A stretch of DNA of 39,416 nucleotides from Fidelibacterota bacterium (GCA_014381755.1 JACNLB010000068.1:1-39416); one strand, 5' to 3'. Shown: positions 24,457 through 33,444, counted from the first letter of the stretch. A program made the numbers and translations. Notes: a model not told the origin generated them from the letters alone.

Positions 24457-25170
24457 TTACTCCGTAAGTGTACTTTTCTCTAAATATTTTTCCCATAAAT
24501 CCGGGCGTTTTGTTCGTGTTATATGTTCTCGTTGAGACTGTCGCCAGTCCTCGATTTCTTTATGATGGCCATTCAATAAAACATCCGGAACGGAAATTCC
24601 GGCGACTTCGCGGGGTTTCGTAAAATGAGGATTATCCAGCAGATCACCGTAAAATGTATCTGTTTCTGCCGATTCCCTGGAATTCAACACTCCCGGGATT
24701 AGCCTGACCATAGAGTCGATCATGATCATGGCAGGAATTTCTCCGCTGGTGACAACATAATCGCCGATGGAAAATTCATCGGTCACGTATTTTTCCACCA
24801 CTCGCTGATCAATTCCTTTGTAGTGACCGCAAATAAAAATAGCATGATTATTTTCACTGAATGCTGTAGCAGTTTCATGATTCCACGTTTTCCCCTGTGG
24901 AGACGGAAATACGATTCGAACATTTTTCTCATCCATCCATTTCAAAGCAGATTCAATTGCCTGAACCAATGGTTCGGCCATCATGACCATTCCGCTACCG
25001 CCGCCAAAAGGCGTATCGTCAATTTGGCGATAATTTCCCTTTCCAAATTTTCGTAAATCAACCACATTGTATTCAGCCGCATTTTCTTCATCAGCTTTAC
25101 GTAGCATACTTTGCTCAATAATGGTATTGACCATATCCGGGACAGGAGTAATTATAGCAATTTTTTTCAC
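24457..25170 (-). CDS. trmD: tRNA (guanine(37)-N1)-methyltransferase
   Basis: Methylates G37 next to the anticodon, preventing +1 frameshifts. The 237-aa protein has the SPOUT knot motifs: GGGSGMVMMAEPL, FICGHYKGIDQRVVE and IGDYVVTSGEIPAM. The start codon is GTG, overlapping the rimM stop as GTGA, which supports this choice. The gene sits in the rpsP operon with rimM and rplS, as in E. coli and many others. Confidence 0.97.
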   Translation of the reverse strand: MKKIAIITPVPDMVNTIIEQSMLRKADEENAAEYNVVDLRKFGKGNYRQIDDTPFGGGSGMVMMAEPLVQAIESALKWMDEKNVRIVFPSPQGKTWNHETATAFSENNHAIFICGHYKGIDQRVVEKYVTDEFSIGDYVVTSGEIPAMIMIDSMVRLIPGVLNSRESAETDTFYGDLLDNPHFTKPREVAGISVPDVLLNGHHKEIEDWRQSQREHITRTKRPDLWEKYLEKSTLTE

Positions 25171-25667
25171 AGTAATCCTTCCATTGGACGAATCATAATT
25201 ACGCTTACAACACTGTCCACGCCGATAACAATTTCATTTACGATGGGAATCAGTTTTTCGTCATTACCATTATGGATAACGTAGACATCGTTTGACGGCA
25301 GCCATAGAATATCAGTTAAAGTACCGACGAGTTCTCCGGATTCAGTGATAACAGTATAACCCAAAAGTTCTTTGGAAATGAGATCAGCATTATCACCACT
25401 TCTACCTTCAGCAAACAGTGTCTGTCCGATGAGCGTTTCAGCATCATCTCGTGACTGAACTCCGTCAAACTTGAACCGCCTTCTTTTTCCATGACCGATG
25501 GTTTTATTCAATTTGATTTCACGAGCCAAATCCGTTTCGAATCCAATTTGTAATTCACGTGATTCAATATATTCATCGAAGTAACGCGATAGAGGTTGGA
25601 GACGCACTTCGCCTCGGAGACCACTCACGCGTGTAATCTTGGCTATGGGATGAACTTTTTTACTCAT
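25167..25667 (-). CDS. rimM: 16S rRNA processing protein RimM
   Basis: Assists assembly of the 30S head and binds S19. The 166-aa product has the N-terminal RimM beta-barrel (KITRVSGLRGEVRLQPLS) and a C-terminal PRC barrel (ELLGYTVITESGELVGTL). Position between khpA and trmD is conserved. The ATG lies directly after the khpA stop, separated by 1 nt. Confidence 0.94.
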   Translation of the reverse strand: MSKKVHPIAKITRVSGLRGEVRLQPLSRYFDEYIESRELQIGFETDLAREIKLNKTIGHGKRRRFKFDGVQSRDDAETLIGQTLFAEGRSGDNADLISKELLGYTVITESGELVGTLTDILWLPSNDVYVIHNGNDEKLIPIVNEIVIGVDSVVSVIMIRPMEGLL

Positions 25668-25668
25668 T

Positions 25669-25902
25669 TCAGTCGATCACATCCAAACGAGCGCGTTTAC
25701 CGCCTTCTTTTGCATTCACAGCAAACACAAGTGTGCGAATAGCGGAAATATTGCGGCCGCGTTTTCCGATGACTTTTCCGTAATCACCTTCTCCTACGGT
25801 TAATTCAAAAATGATTCGCTGTTCTGTTTCCACTGGAGTCACTTTTACTTCTTCGGGTTTATCCACTAACTTTTTTACTATCAACTCGATCATTTCCTGC
25901 AT
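25669..25902 (-). CDS. khpA: KH-domain RNA-binding protein KhpA
   Basis: The 77-aa protein is a single type II KH domain with the GxxG loop GKRGRN in YGKVIGKRGRNISAIRT. KhpA-type proteins bind RNA and in some Gram-positives affect cell division; the role here is inferred. It has a strong AAGGAG site six bases before ATG. It sits between rpsP and rimM, the usual place for the ylqC gene. Translation from its own strong site may matter, since the preceding rpsP has an unusually long, repetitive 3' part. Confidence 0.93.
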   Translation of the reverse strand: MQEMIELIVKKLVDKPEEVKVTPVETEQRIIFELTVGEGDYGKVIGKRGRNISAIRTLVFAVNAKEGGKRARLDVID

Positions 25903-25920
25903 GGTATTCTCCTTGCAACT

Positions 25921-27306
25921 TTATTCGTCGCTTTTATTATCCTTTTCATCTTCCGAGGATTCTTCTTTTTCTTCGACCGGTTCGGCTTCTTTTTCTGTGG
26001 TTTCTTCTGGCACTTCCTCTTCTACTACTTTTTCATCATCAGTCTTTTCTTCCTCGGATGTTTCTTCTTCTACGTCCGGTTCAGCATCTGGTTCATCTTT
26101 TTCGTCTTCTTTTGATTCCTCTTCAACATCATCGCCATCTGAAGATACTTCTTCGGTTGAATCTTCAACTTTACTGTCATCAGTTTCTTCAGTCTTTTCT
26201 TCAGGTTTAGCCTCTTCAGCTTGGACTTCATCAGCTTTATCTTCTGTGGATTCTTCTTCTGCTGGTGCTACGTCGGCGTTTTCTTCTTTTGGTTCTTCAG
26301 TTTCAGCTTCCGGTTCATCACTTTTAGGCTCGACAGCTTTTTCTTTGGAATCTTCTTCAACTGCTTCTTCCTTTTTTTCTTCTTGTTCAGCGTTTCCGTC
26401 AGCAGAATCAACCGCTTTTTCAACTTCTTTAGCCTCATCGCTTTCCGTTACTTCTTCAGCAACATCTTCAGTTTTGTCTTCAACTACAGGTGAGTCCACT
26501 TGTGCTTCTTCTGTTGTTGTTTCTGCTTCTTCATCTTTCGCTTCTACTTTTTCATCAGTCGCCTCTTCTGCTACTGCTACTACTTCTGCTGTTTCTTCTT
26601 TTACCGGCGCATCTTCAGCAACATCTTCAGTTTTGTCTTCAACTACAGGTGAGTCCACTTGTGCTTCTTCTGTTGTTGTTTCTGCTTCTTCATCTTTCGC
26701 TTCTACTTTTTCATCAGTCGCCTCTTCTGCTACTGCTACTACTTCTGCTGTTTCTTCTTTTACCGGCGCATCTTCAGCAACATCTTCAGTTTTGTCTTCA
26801 ACTACAGGTGAGTCCACTTGTGCTTCTTCTGTTGTTGTTTCTGCTTCTTCATCTTTCGCTTCTACTTTTTCATCAGTCGCCTCTTCTGCTACTGCTACTA
26901 CTTCTGCTGTTTCTTCTTTTACCGGCGCATCTTCAGCAACTGCTTCTGCTTCTTTCTCAGCTCGCCCTTTTTCAACTTCTTCCCGTTCAAGAGCCCATTT
27001 TTTCATTTCTTTTTCTACAGCCGCATCATCCAGTCCCTGACGAATCAAGTGCCAGCGATAAGCCAATCCAGTTCTTTTTAATAGATTGTGAGCTGTTTCT
27101 GTAGTTTGAGCTCCTTCTTTCAGCCAATGCAATACTCGATCTTCTTTTAGAGCATAATTCTTTTCATCATCACGTTCGAGTGGATTAAACCAGCCCAATT
27201 GTTCGATGGCAGCACCATCACGGCGAGCCCGTTCATCCATCACCACCAAGCGGTAAAAAGGTCTGTTTTTTCGTCCGATTCGTTTCAGTCTTATTTTCGT
27301 AGCCAA
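25921..27306 (-). CDS. rpsP: 30S ribosomal protein S16 with a very long acidic repeat tail
   Basis: Residues 1-95 are a normal S16 (KIRLKRIGRKNRPFYRLVV, then GWFNPLE). A helix follows (about 95-120). Then comes about 340 residues of extremely Glu/Asp-rich, low-complexity sequence. S16 is usually 80-90 aa, or up to about 180 in Bacteroidetes from memory, so 461 aa is exceptional. Residues 125-283 are three identical 53-residue repeats beginning EDAPVKEETAEV. The start is TTG: the nearest in-frame upstream codon is the ffh stop TAA, so no ATG is available, and AAGGAG lies six bases upstream. The first gene after ffh, it feeds khpA-rimM-trmD-rplS. Confidence 0.93.
   Translation of the reverse strand: MATKIRLKRIGRKNRPFYRLVVMDERARRDGAAIEQLGWFNPLERDDEKNYALKEDRVLHWLKEGAQTTETAHNLLKRTGLAYRWHLIRQGLDDAAVEKEMKKWALEREEVEKGRAEKEAEAVAEDAPVKEETAEVVAVAEEATDEKVEAKDEEAETTTEEAQVDSPVVEDKTEDVAEDAPVKEETAEVVAVAEEATDEKVEAKDEEAETTTEEAQVDSPVVEDKTEDVAEDAPVKEETAEVVAVAEEATDEKVEAKDEEAETTTEEAQVDSPVVEDKTEDVAEEVTESDEAKEVEKAVDSADGNAEQEEKKEEAVEEDSKEKAVEPKSDEPEAETEEPKEENADVAPAEEESTEDKADEVQAEEAKPEEKTEETDDSKVEDSTEEVSSDGDDVEEESKEDEKDEPDAEPDVEEETSEEEKTDDEKVVEEEVPEETTEKEAEPVEEKEESSEDEKDNKSDE
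26453..26940 (-). repeat. Three perfect 159-bp tandem repeats inside rpsP
   Basis: Copies at 26461-26619, 26620-26778 and 26779-26937 are identical base for base by direct reading, with short shared flanks. Each unit is 53 codons and keeps frame. Perfect identity, with no silent differences, suggests very recent duplication or ongoing unequal recombination. Copy number may vary between cells or be miscounted by assembly. Confidence 0.95.
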
Positions 27307-27318
27307 GATATTCTCCTT

Positions 27319-28647
27319 TTAACTTATTCCCATAAAATTACCCATTGGCATTTTGCCGGGCTTCATTTTTCCAAATTGCTTCATCATTTTTTTCATTTGT
27401 ACAAACTGTTTCAATAATTGATTCACTTCCTGTAATGAACGGCCCGATCCTAATGCAATCCGCTTTCGACGGCTGCCATCTATGATTGTAGGATTTTTCC
27501 GTTCTGCGGGAGTCATGGAATTAATGATGGCTTCCGTCCATAAAAGCTGGCGGTCTTCCATATTCATTCCTTTCATCAGTTTCCGATTCATACCGGGCAT
27601 CATTCCCATAAGTTGCTGAAGTGATCCCATTTTTTTTAGCTGCATTAACTGCTGCTGAAAATCTTCAAGATTAAATTCGTTTCCAAGCATTTTCTTTTCC
27701 AGCATGTCCACTGTTTTTTCATCCGCCACGTGTTCTGCCTTTTCCACCAATGAAATAACATCACCAAATCCCAAAATCCGATCGGCCATTTGCTTGGGAT
27801 TAAATGGTTCCAATCCATCCAACTTTTCTGATACACCGGCAAATTTGATTGGCGTTCCTGTCACTTGCCTTATGGAAACGGCTGCCCCGCCTCTGGCATC
27901 GCCATCCAACTTTGTTAATATCGTACCCGTCAAAGGCAATGCTTCTGAAAATGCTTTAGCAGAGTTTACTGCATCTTGTCCGGTCATACTGTCTGCCACA
28001 AATAAAATTTCATTTGGTTTTACTTTATCCGAAATCTGTTGAATTTCATTCATCATTTCGCCATCAACATGCAAACGGCCGGCAGTATCCAGAATGACAA
28101 CATCTGCTTTTTCACTTTTCCCTTGGGCAACAGCATTCGCACAAATGGCCACAGGATCGCCGACACCTTCATCATAAACAGGTACATCAATCTGTGAGCC
28201 TAATAATTGTAATTGCTCAATAGCAGCTGGGCGATATACATCCGCTGCGGCCAATAATACCTGTTTCTTTTGATCTGTAAATATCTTGGCCAATTTTGCA
28301 CACGTGGTTGTTTTTCCAGATCCTTGAAGACCGGCCATCAAAATAACGGACGGTTTTCTGCTTAAATCTATTTTCGCTTTTTCATCTCCAAGAATATGGA
28401 CCAATTCCTCATGAATAATTTTAATAAATTGCTCACCGGGTCTGATGGATTTTAATACTTTTGTTCCTTCTGCTTTTTTCTGGACTTGAGCAATAAAATC
28501 TCGAGCAACGTGTAAATTCACGTCAGCTTCCAACAGGACGCGTCGAATCTCTCGTGACGTCTCCTGGATATTACTATCCGTAATTTTTCCCAGTCCACGT
28601 AAGCGACGGAAAATAGTATCAAATCTATCTGTTATTTGTTCAAACAT
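27319..28647 (-). CDS. ffh: Signal recognition particle protein Ffh
   Basis: GTPase that binds SRP RNA and signal peptides to target membrane proteins. The 442-aa product has the N domain (1-85), then the G domain with GLQGSGKTTTCAKLAK, DTAGRLHVDGEMM and TKLDGDARGGA. The methionine-rich M domain is at about 300-442 (MMPGMNRKLMKGMNMED, and SGRSLQEVNQLLKQF). It lies downstream of smc and 12 bp before rpsP. The ffh-rpsP-rimM-trmD-rplS order is conserved in many bacteria. No SRP RNA gene is seen nearby. Confidence 0.97.
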   Translation of the reverse strand: MFEQITDRFDTIFRRLRGLGKITDSNIQETSREIRRVLLEADVNLHVARDFIAQVQKKAEGTKVLKSIRPGEQFIKIIHEELVHILGDEKAKIDLSRKPSVILMAGLQGSGKTTTCAKLAKIFTDQKKQVLLAAADVYRPAAIEQLQLLGSQIDVPVYDEGVGDPVAICANAVAQGKSEKADVVILDTAGRLHVDGEMMNEIQQISDKVKPNEILFVADSMTGQDAVNSAKAFSEALPLTGTILTKLDGDARGGAAVSIRQVTGTPIKFAGVSEKLDGLEPFNPKQMADRILGFGDVISLVEKAEHVADEKTVDMLEKKMLGNEFNLEDFQQQLMQLKKMGSLQQLMGMMPGMNRKLMKGMNMEDRQLLWTEAIINSMTPAERKNPTIIDGSRRKRIALGSGRSLQEVNQLLKQFVQMKKMMKQFGKMKPGKMPMGNFMGIS

Positions 28648-28733
28648 GAGTTTTCGGTTCGAATAAAGCTAATAAAATTAACTGTTTCCCTTTAGGGAAT
28701 CAATAAAATAGAATATATTTATAAATGTGTGAT

Positions 28734-31700
28734 TTATGCGTCGAACTTGACGGAAACCAGTTTGGACACACCCTTCTGTTCCATCGTTACACCAAAGAGA
28801 TAATTTGCCGCTTCCATGGTTAGCTTATTGTGCGTGACAACAATGAATTGGGTCTCTTCAGAAAATGCTTCCAAAACTTTAGTGAATTTGCGGATATTGA
28901 CATCATCCAGTGGTGCGTCCACTTCATCTAATATACAATATGGGCTGGGTTTATATTGGTAAATAGAAAACAATAAAGCGATGGCAGTAAGCGACTTTTC
29001 TCCTGCTGATAACATGCGCAATGAATTATTTTTCTTCCCCGGCGGTTGAGCATTAATAGCAATATCAGCCTCTAATGGATCAGGATCTCCTACTAACGAT
29101 AACGAACCTATTCCCCCTTCAAAAAACATAGAAAATAATTTTTCAAAATTGGTCTTAATCTGATCGAATGTTTCCGTAAACAGCTTGCGAGCTTCCTGAT
29201 CAATTTTTTGAATTGTTTCCCTTAAATTTTCTTCCGATTCAATCAGATCTTCTTTTTGTTCCGATAATAATTCGAGACGTTCTGTTTCTACTTCATGTTC
29301 ATCTTTTACAGCCATGTTGATGGGGCCGATATTTTCGATACTACGGTTTATTTTTTCAACTCGTTCCTCAAGGGCTAATGAGGATTCTTCTACATTCAGA
29401 TTTTTAGGTATTGATGAATTATAACGATCTTTTATTCGTTCAATAACCAATTTAATTTTCTGATCAAAATCTGTGACGTCCAATTCTGCAGATTTTAATT
29501 CGTCCAGTAGATTTTCACGACTGTGCTGTTCTTCGCGAATTTTTGCTTGAATGATTTCAATCTCACCGTACGTTTCCTGGTATGTTTCTTTTTTCAAATC
29601 AAGAATCGAACGTTTTTTACTTACAATTGCATTCGCTTTTACCAATTCTTTTTCACACGATTCAATTTTATTATTTAATTCTTTCTGCTTTGTCTGCAAA
29701 CTTTTTATTTCACTGCCAATTTCATTTTGCCTACCCGTCAATTCAGTCACAGAATCATCCGCTGTCCGTTTTTGAAACACGATATTATCACGCTGGTTTT
29801 CCAGGTTGAGAACTTCAATTCGTAAATCTTGAACATGTTGGTGAAATTCATCACGTTTTTTACGAACAGCCATAAGTTCATTGTTTGCTTGGGTGAGATC
29901 ATTTGCAAGTTTTGCAAGAATTTTTTCACCTTTTTCAGCGGTTGGAGATATTTTTTTCAACGAAGCTTTCAAAGATGTAATTGTTGCAGATGTTTCATCC
30001 ATATCATCCGAAAGTGTTTTCAATAATTCAAGATGCTGTTCGTTCCGAACTTTATATTGCAAACCATCATTTTCAAAAACCGAAACATCCACCTTTAGTT
30101 TATCAACAGATGTTTCAATATTGCTCTGTTCTGAAATGAAATTTGTTAAGCTTTCAGCAATGTCATTTAAATCATTTTGGACAGACGATTGCGTTTTTTC
30201 ATTTTCCTGCAACTGTTGTTTTAAAGCATCCAATTTCTCTTGACGCCCTACAAGTCCTTTACCCTTTTTTCCTTGCTTTAAGATCATGTTTGATCCGGAA
30301 TAAGTTCCTTCCATATCCACAAGATCCCACCCGGCGAGTTTCGAATCTTGAAGTGCTTTGGATAAATCATTTACGATTAACACATTTCCCAACAGAACGT
30401 TTACAAGTGGAGTGTACTTTTTATCCGCTTTTATACAATCAAGAGCTCTGGTTACGATATGATTACTTTTGGGCGTACTCTTCATTTTTGAATTTAAAAC
30501 TGACAATTCTTTTAATGGCAACATGGAAGCACTTCCATGTTTTTGATTTTTGAGAATTTGCAGTGTTTCAAAAGCGGTTGCTCTATCATTTGCAATCAAA
30601 CATCCAGCCGTTGAACCAAGAACATTTTCAATGAGTGGCTGATATTTTTTATCAACATCAAGCAATTCTGCCAAAACACCATGGACACCGGAAAAATCTT
30701 TAGAATTATTTAATACATATTTAACACCCCCGGCAAATCCTTCTTTCGATTCCAATAAATTTTCATAAAACTGGATTTGGTTTTGAAGCCCCTCCTGCTT
30801 TGCATCCAAGCTGTGCTGATTGCGAACGGCTTCATGTTCATCCAATTTCAATGTCTGAACTTGTGATTTTACTTTTTCCAGTTTTTCAAGAGTTTGTTCA
30901 ACTTGTTGTTGGAGGCCAGTCAGCTTTTTTTCTTTTTCCTTAAATTCTTTTTCTGAAACGGTAATAGTTTGTTTTAAACTCTTTTCCCGTGTTATTAATT
31001 CTTCCAGTTGTGTTTCTTTATCCCCAAGCATATCTTCAGTGCGTTTGAAGAGTGATTCCTGGTCAGCCAGTTTTCGTTGCTCGTCCCAGCGTTTATTCTG
31101 CAGCGCATCTACAGTGGATTGGGCTTCTTTGTATTTTTTATCGATGGATTCAAATGCAACTTTTTCCTTTTTATAAACAGCTAATTGATCATCGATTTGC
31201 GGTAAAAGTTTTTTGGCTTCTTTATCATAATCATCAATATGTTTTTTCAATTGAGCAATACGGTTTTCGTTTGCAGCTTTTTCTCGATCCAATCTCTCAA
31301 CGGTTGATTCAGCGCTCCGACGTTGTTCAGTTGCCACCAATACATCACGCTGCAACGTATCTCTCGTTTCTTCAGCAGTAGAAATATCTGTACGCATTTC
31401 ATCCAGTTCATTTTGCTGTTTTCGATAAACTGACTTTAAATTATCCAGTTCTTTTTCATGGATAGATGTTTCAGTTGCAGTGGATTCACGGAGATGTTTG
31501 AAGTCCTGGATTTTTTTTCTTAAGGGTGTGGCGGCTTCTTCAAATTCTTTTATTTTTATAAATGCCAACGCAATTTCACGCTGTTGAAGTTCGGCAGATA
31601 ATTTTTCGTGTCGCTCGAATCGTTTGAGCTGTAACGCCAATGCTTTGACTTTCGCTTCCACTTCAACAATAATATCTTGCACCCGTTCTAAATCTGTGCG

Positions 31701-32252
31701 GACTCCTTCAAATTTGCGCAATGCTGACTTGCGCTGGTGTTTGTATTTATTAATCCCGGCCGCTTCTTCAAACATTCGTTTGCGGTCATCGGTCGTTTCA
31801 GAGAGAATCTGTTCAATCATCTTCAGTTCGATGACCGAATAGGCATCGGCTCCCATGCCCGTATCGATGAAAAGGTCTTGAATGTCCTTTAAGCGGCACG
31901 GTGTACGATTGATAAAATATTCGCTATCGCCGTTTCGAAATACGCGACGCCCGATCTCAACATCGTTATACTCCAAGGGCAGTTTACCTTTATTATTATG
32001 GACGGTGAGAGACACTTCGCAAACACTTAAGGGTTTCGCCGTATCGGCACCGCTAAAAATAACATCCTCCATTTTTCCGCTTCGGAGAACGCTGTATTTC
32101 TGCTCGCCCAGAACCCAGCGAATGGCATCGACAATGTTTGTTTTTCCGCAGCCGTTGGGACCAACGATTGCTGTAATTCCTTCGCCAAATTTTAGGTTGT
32201 CCTTTTTGGCAAAGGATTTAAATCCGTGGATGTTTAGATCTGATATATACAC
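28734..32252 (-). CDS. smc: Chromosome segregation ATPase SMC
   Basis: Condensin-like protein that organises the chromosome. The 1172-aa product has the N-terminal ATPase half with Walker A GPNGCGKTNIVDAIRWVLGEQ, a coiled coil (about 170-490), a hinge (about 500-680, around FAGGVKYVLNNSKD), a second coiled coil and a C-terminal half with LSAGEKSLTAIALLFS and Walker B YCILDEVDAPLDD. The start codon is GTG; an in-frame TAA lies directly before it, so no upstream start is possible. No ScpA/ScpB is nearby. Confidence 0.97.
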   Translation of the reverse strand: MYISDLNIHGFKSFAKKDNLKFGEGITAIVGPNGCGKTNIVDAIRWVLGEQKYSVLRSGKMEDVIFSGADTAKPLSVCEVSLTVHNNKGKLPLEYNDVEIGRRVFRNGDSEYFINRTPCRLKDIQDLFIDTGMGADAYSVIELKMIEQILSETTDDRKRMFEEAAGINKYKHQRKSALRKFEGVRTDLERVQDIIVEVEAKVKALALQLKRFERHEKLSAELQQREIALAFIKIKEFEEAATPLRKKIQDFKHLRESTATETSIHEKELDNLKSVYRKQQNELDEMRTDISTAEETRDTLQRDVLVATEQRRSAESTVERLDREKAANENRIAQLKKHIDDYDKEAKKLLPQIDDQLAVYKKEKVAFESIDKKYKEAQSTVDALQNKRWDEQRKLADQESLFKRTEDMLGDKETQLEELITREKSLKQTITVSEKEFKEKEKKLTGLQQQVEQTLEKLEKVKSQVQTLKLDEHEAVRNQHSLDAKQEGLQNQIQFYENLLESKEGFAGGVKYVLNNSKDFSGVHGVLAELLDVDKKYQPLIENVLGSTAGCLIANDRATAFETLQILKNQKHGSASMLPLKELSVLNSKMKSTPKSNHIVTRALDCIKADKKYTPLVNVLLGNVLIVNDLSKALQDSKLAGWDLVDMEGTYSGSNMILKQGKKGKGLVGRQEKLDALKQQLQENEKTQSSVQNDLNDIAESLTNFISEQSNIETSVDKLKVDVSVFENDGLQYKVRNEQHLELLKTLSDDMDETSATITSLKASLKKISPTAEKGEKILAKLANDLTQANNELMAVRKKRDEFHQHVQDLRIEVLNLENQRDNIVFQKRTADDSVTELTGRQNEIGSEIKSLQTKQKELNNKIESCEKELVKANAIVSKKRSILDLKKETYQETYGEIEIIQAKIREEQHSRENLLDELKSAELDVTDFDQKIKLVIERIKDRYNSSIPKNLNVEESSLALEERVEKINRSIENIGPINMAVKDEHEVETERLELLSEQKEDLIESEENLRETIQKIDQEARKLFTETFDQIKTNFEKLFSMFFEGGIGSLSLVGDPDPLEADIAINAQPPGKKNNSLRMLSAGEKSLTAIALLFSIYQYKPSPYCILDEVDAPLDDVNIRKFTKVLEAFSEETQFIVVTHNKLTMEAANYLFGVTMEQKGVSKLVSVKFDA

Positions 32253-32316
32253 TTATTGCTGGTTTGGCTGATTTGTGGTGGAGGAATTTATATATTTTTA
32301 GAGGAGAATGCTACAT

Positions 32317-32661
32317 TTAACCCGGCGGCCAATTCATCTGTCGTCCGCCTAATAAATGGAGATGAATATGATACACAGCCTGCCCGCCATCCCGGTTGCA
32401 ATTAAACACTGTGCGATAACCCGAGTCTGCAATTCCCTCCTGTTCTGCAATTTCTTTCGCGGTTAGCATTATTTCACCCACAAGTGTTTTATGTGATACA
32501 TTCAAATCATTCGTTGTAGTAATATGTTCCTTGGGTATTATGAGAATATGTGTGGGCGCTTTGGGATCAATATCCCGGAAAGCAAAAATTTTATCATTCT
32601 CAAACACCTTGTCCGAAGGAATTTCTCCCGCTATTATTTTGCAAAAAAGACAATTATTCAT
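32317..32661 (-). CDS. HIT-family (HINT-like) nucleotide hydrolase
   Basis: The 114-aa protein has the histidine triad HIHLHLLGGRQM near the C-terminus, with the N-terminal CLFCKIIAGEIPSDKVFEND typical of HINT proteins. These hydrolyse nucleoside phosphoramidates and similar adducts. A GGAG site precedes the ATG. It lies between rsmE and smc, separated from rsmE by a heptamer-repeat array. The two cysteines of CLFCK could be a partial zinc site. Confidence 0.95.
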   Translation of the reverse strand: MNNCLFCKIIAGEIPSDKVFENDKIFAFRDIDPKAPTHILIIPKEHITTTNDLNVSHKTLVGEIMLTAKEIAEQEGIADSGYRTVFNCNRDGGQAVYHIHLHLLGGRQMNWPPG

Positions 32662-32695
32662 ATGATCTCTCCATACCTTTTTATTAACGATCTCA

Positions 32696-32744
32696 CACTA
32701 ATTACCAATTACCAGTTACCATTAACCACTCACCATCTTCCATC
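32696..32744 (-). repeat. Period-7 repeat array at the rsmE stop codon (7 units)
   Basis: On the minus strand it reads GATGGAA, GATGGTG, AGTGGTT, AATGGTA, ACTGGTA, ATTGGTA, ATTAGTG. The consensus NNTGGTN is the clearest of the four arrays. It includes two bases of the rsmE TGA stop and fills most of the gap before the HIT gene. Such heptamers resemble the short tandem repeated repeats described in cyanobacteria, though the sequence differs. Confidence 0.8.
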
Positions 32745-33444
32745 AAATATGTTCTATAATATTCAACGCTGTCATAACCGCAGTCTCTGTCCGCAAACGC
32801 CTGTTGCCCAAAGAAACGATTGGAATATTATTTTCTTTAATCTCTGCTATTTCATTTTCAGAAAAGTCCCCTTCCGGGCCAATCAACAAGGTAACTTCAT
32901 TGGGCTGAACATCTTTTTGCCAAGAAGCTAAGGATTGCTCACCATGGCTGTTCAGGCAAACAATGTGTCCTACAGCATTATTCAAATATTGATTTAAAGA
33001 TATTGGTACATGGACAACCGGGAAGCAACTGCGTCCGCATTGTTTTGCAGCCGTCTTGACTATTTTTTGTGATCGTTTCATATTCAATAATTTTTTTACA
33101 CATCTGTCCAACAACAATGGTGTGATGGACACAGCACCGCATTCCACAGCTTTTTCCAAAAGCCATTCAAACCGATCTCGTTTGATAAGTCCAACTGCAA
33201 TATGCATTTTTACATTTGTTTCAGAAAAACCCGGGGATTCTGCAATGATTTCACCGGAGACTTCCTGACCATTTTGTTTTATGATTCCCTTGTATGCAGT
33301 ACCCAATCCATCCAGTAACCAGATTTCATCATCGACTTTTAAGCGTAAAACATTAAATGCATGATGTGTTTCTTCTGCATCAAGAGTGAAGCTGTTTTTC
33401 CTAATATTATGGGGAGAAATATAAAAGAAGTATTCGTCGGCCAT
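32743..33444 (-). CDS. rsmE: 16S rRNA (uracil(1498)-N3)-methyltransferase
   Basis: SPOUT methyltransferase that modifies U1498 in the 30S decoding region. The motifs LLIGPEGDFSENEI and VSLGNRRLRTETAVM form the SAM-binding knot. An N-terminal PUA-like domain precedes it (about 1-70). The ORF track begins at 33456 with a TTG, but the ATG at 33444 overlaps the upstream stop as TAATG, the coupling used repeatedly here, so I choose 233 aa. The stop lies in a heptamer-repeat array. Confidence 0.93.
   Translation of the reverse strand: MADEYFFYISPHNIRKNSFTLDAEETHHAFNVLRLKVDDEIWLLDGLGTAYKGIIKQNGQEVSGEIIAESPGFSETNVKMHIAVGLIKRDRFEWLLEKAVECGAVSITPLLLDRCVKKLLNMKRSQKIVKTAAKQCGRSCFPVVHVPISLNQYLNNAVGHIVCLNSHGEQSLASWQKDVQPNEVTLLIGPEGDFSENEIAEIKENNIPIVSLGNRRLRTETAVMTALNIIEHI

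Noticed and set aside
26453-26940. CRISPR array
   Set aside because: The repeats are contiguous 159-bp coding units without spacers.
25811-27040. 409-aa Ser-rich ORF on the plus strand
   Set aside because: It is the complement of the GAA/GAG-rich rpsP tail, which reads as Ser/Ala-rich codons; S16 at the other strand is certain.
26490-27104. 204-aa Leu-rich plus-strand ORF with three repeats
   Set aside because: Shadow of the rpsP tandem repeats in another frame; no start context or family match.
28686-28699. TTCCC-TTTA-GGGAA hairpin after smc as a terminator
   Set aside because: Only 5 bp of stem and no T-run follows; too weak to call.
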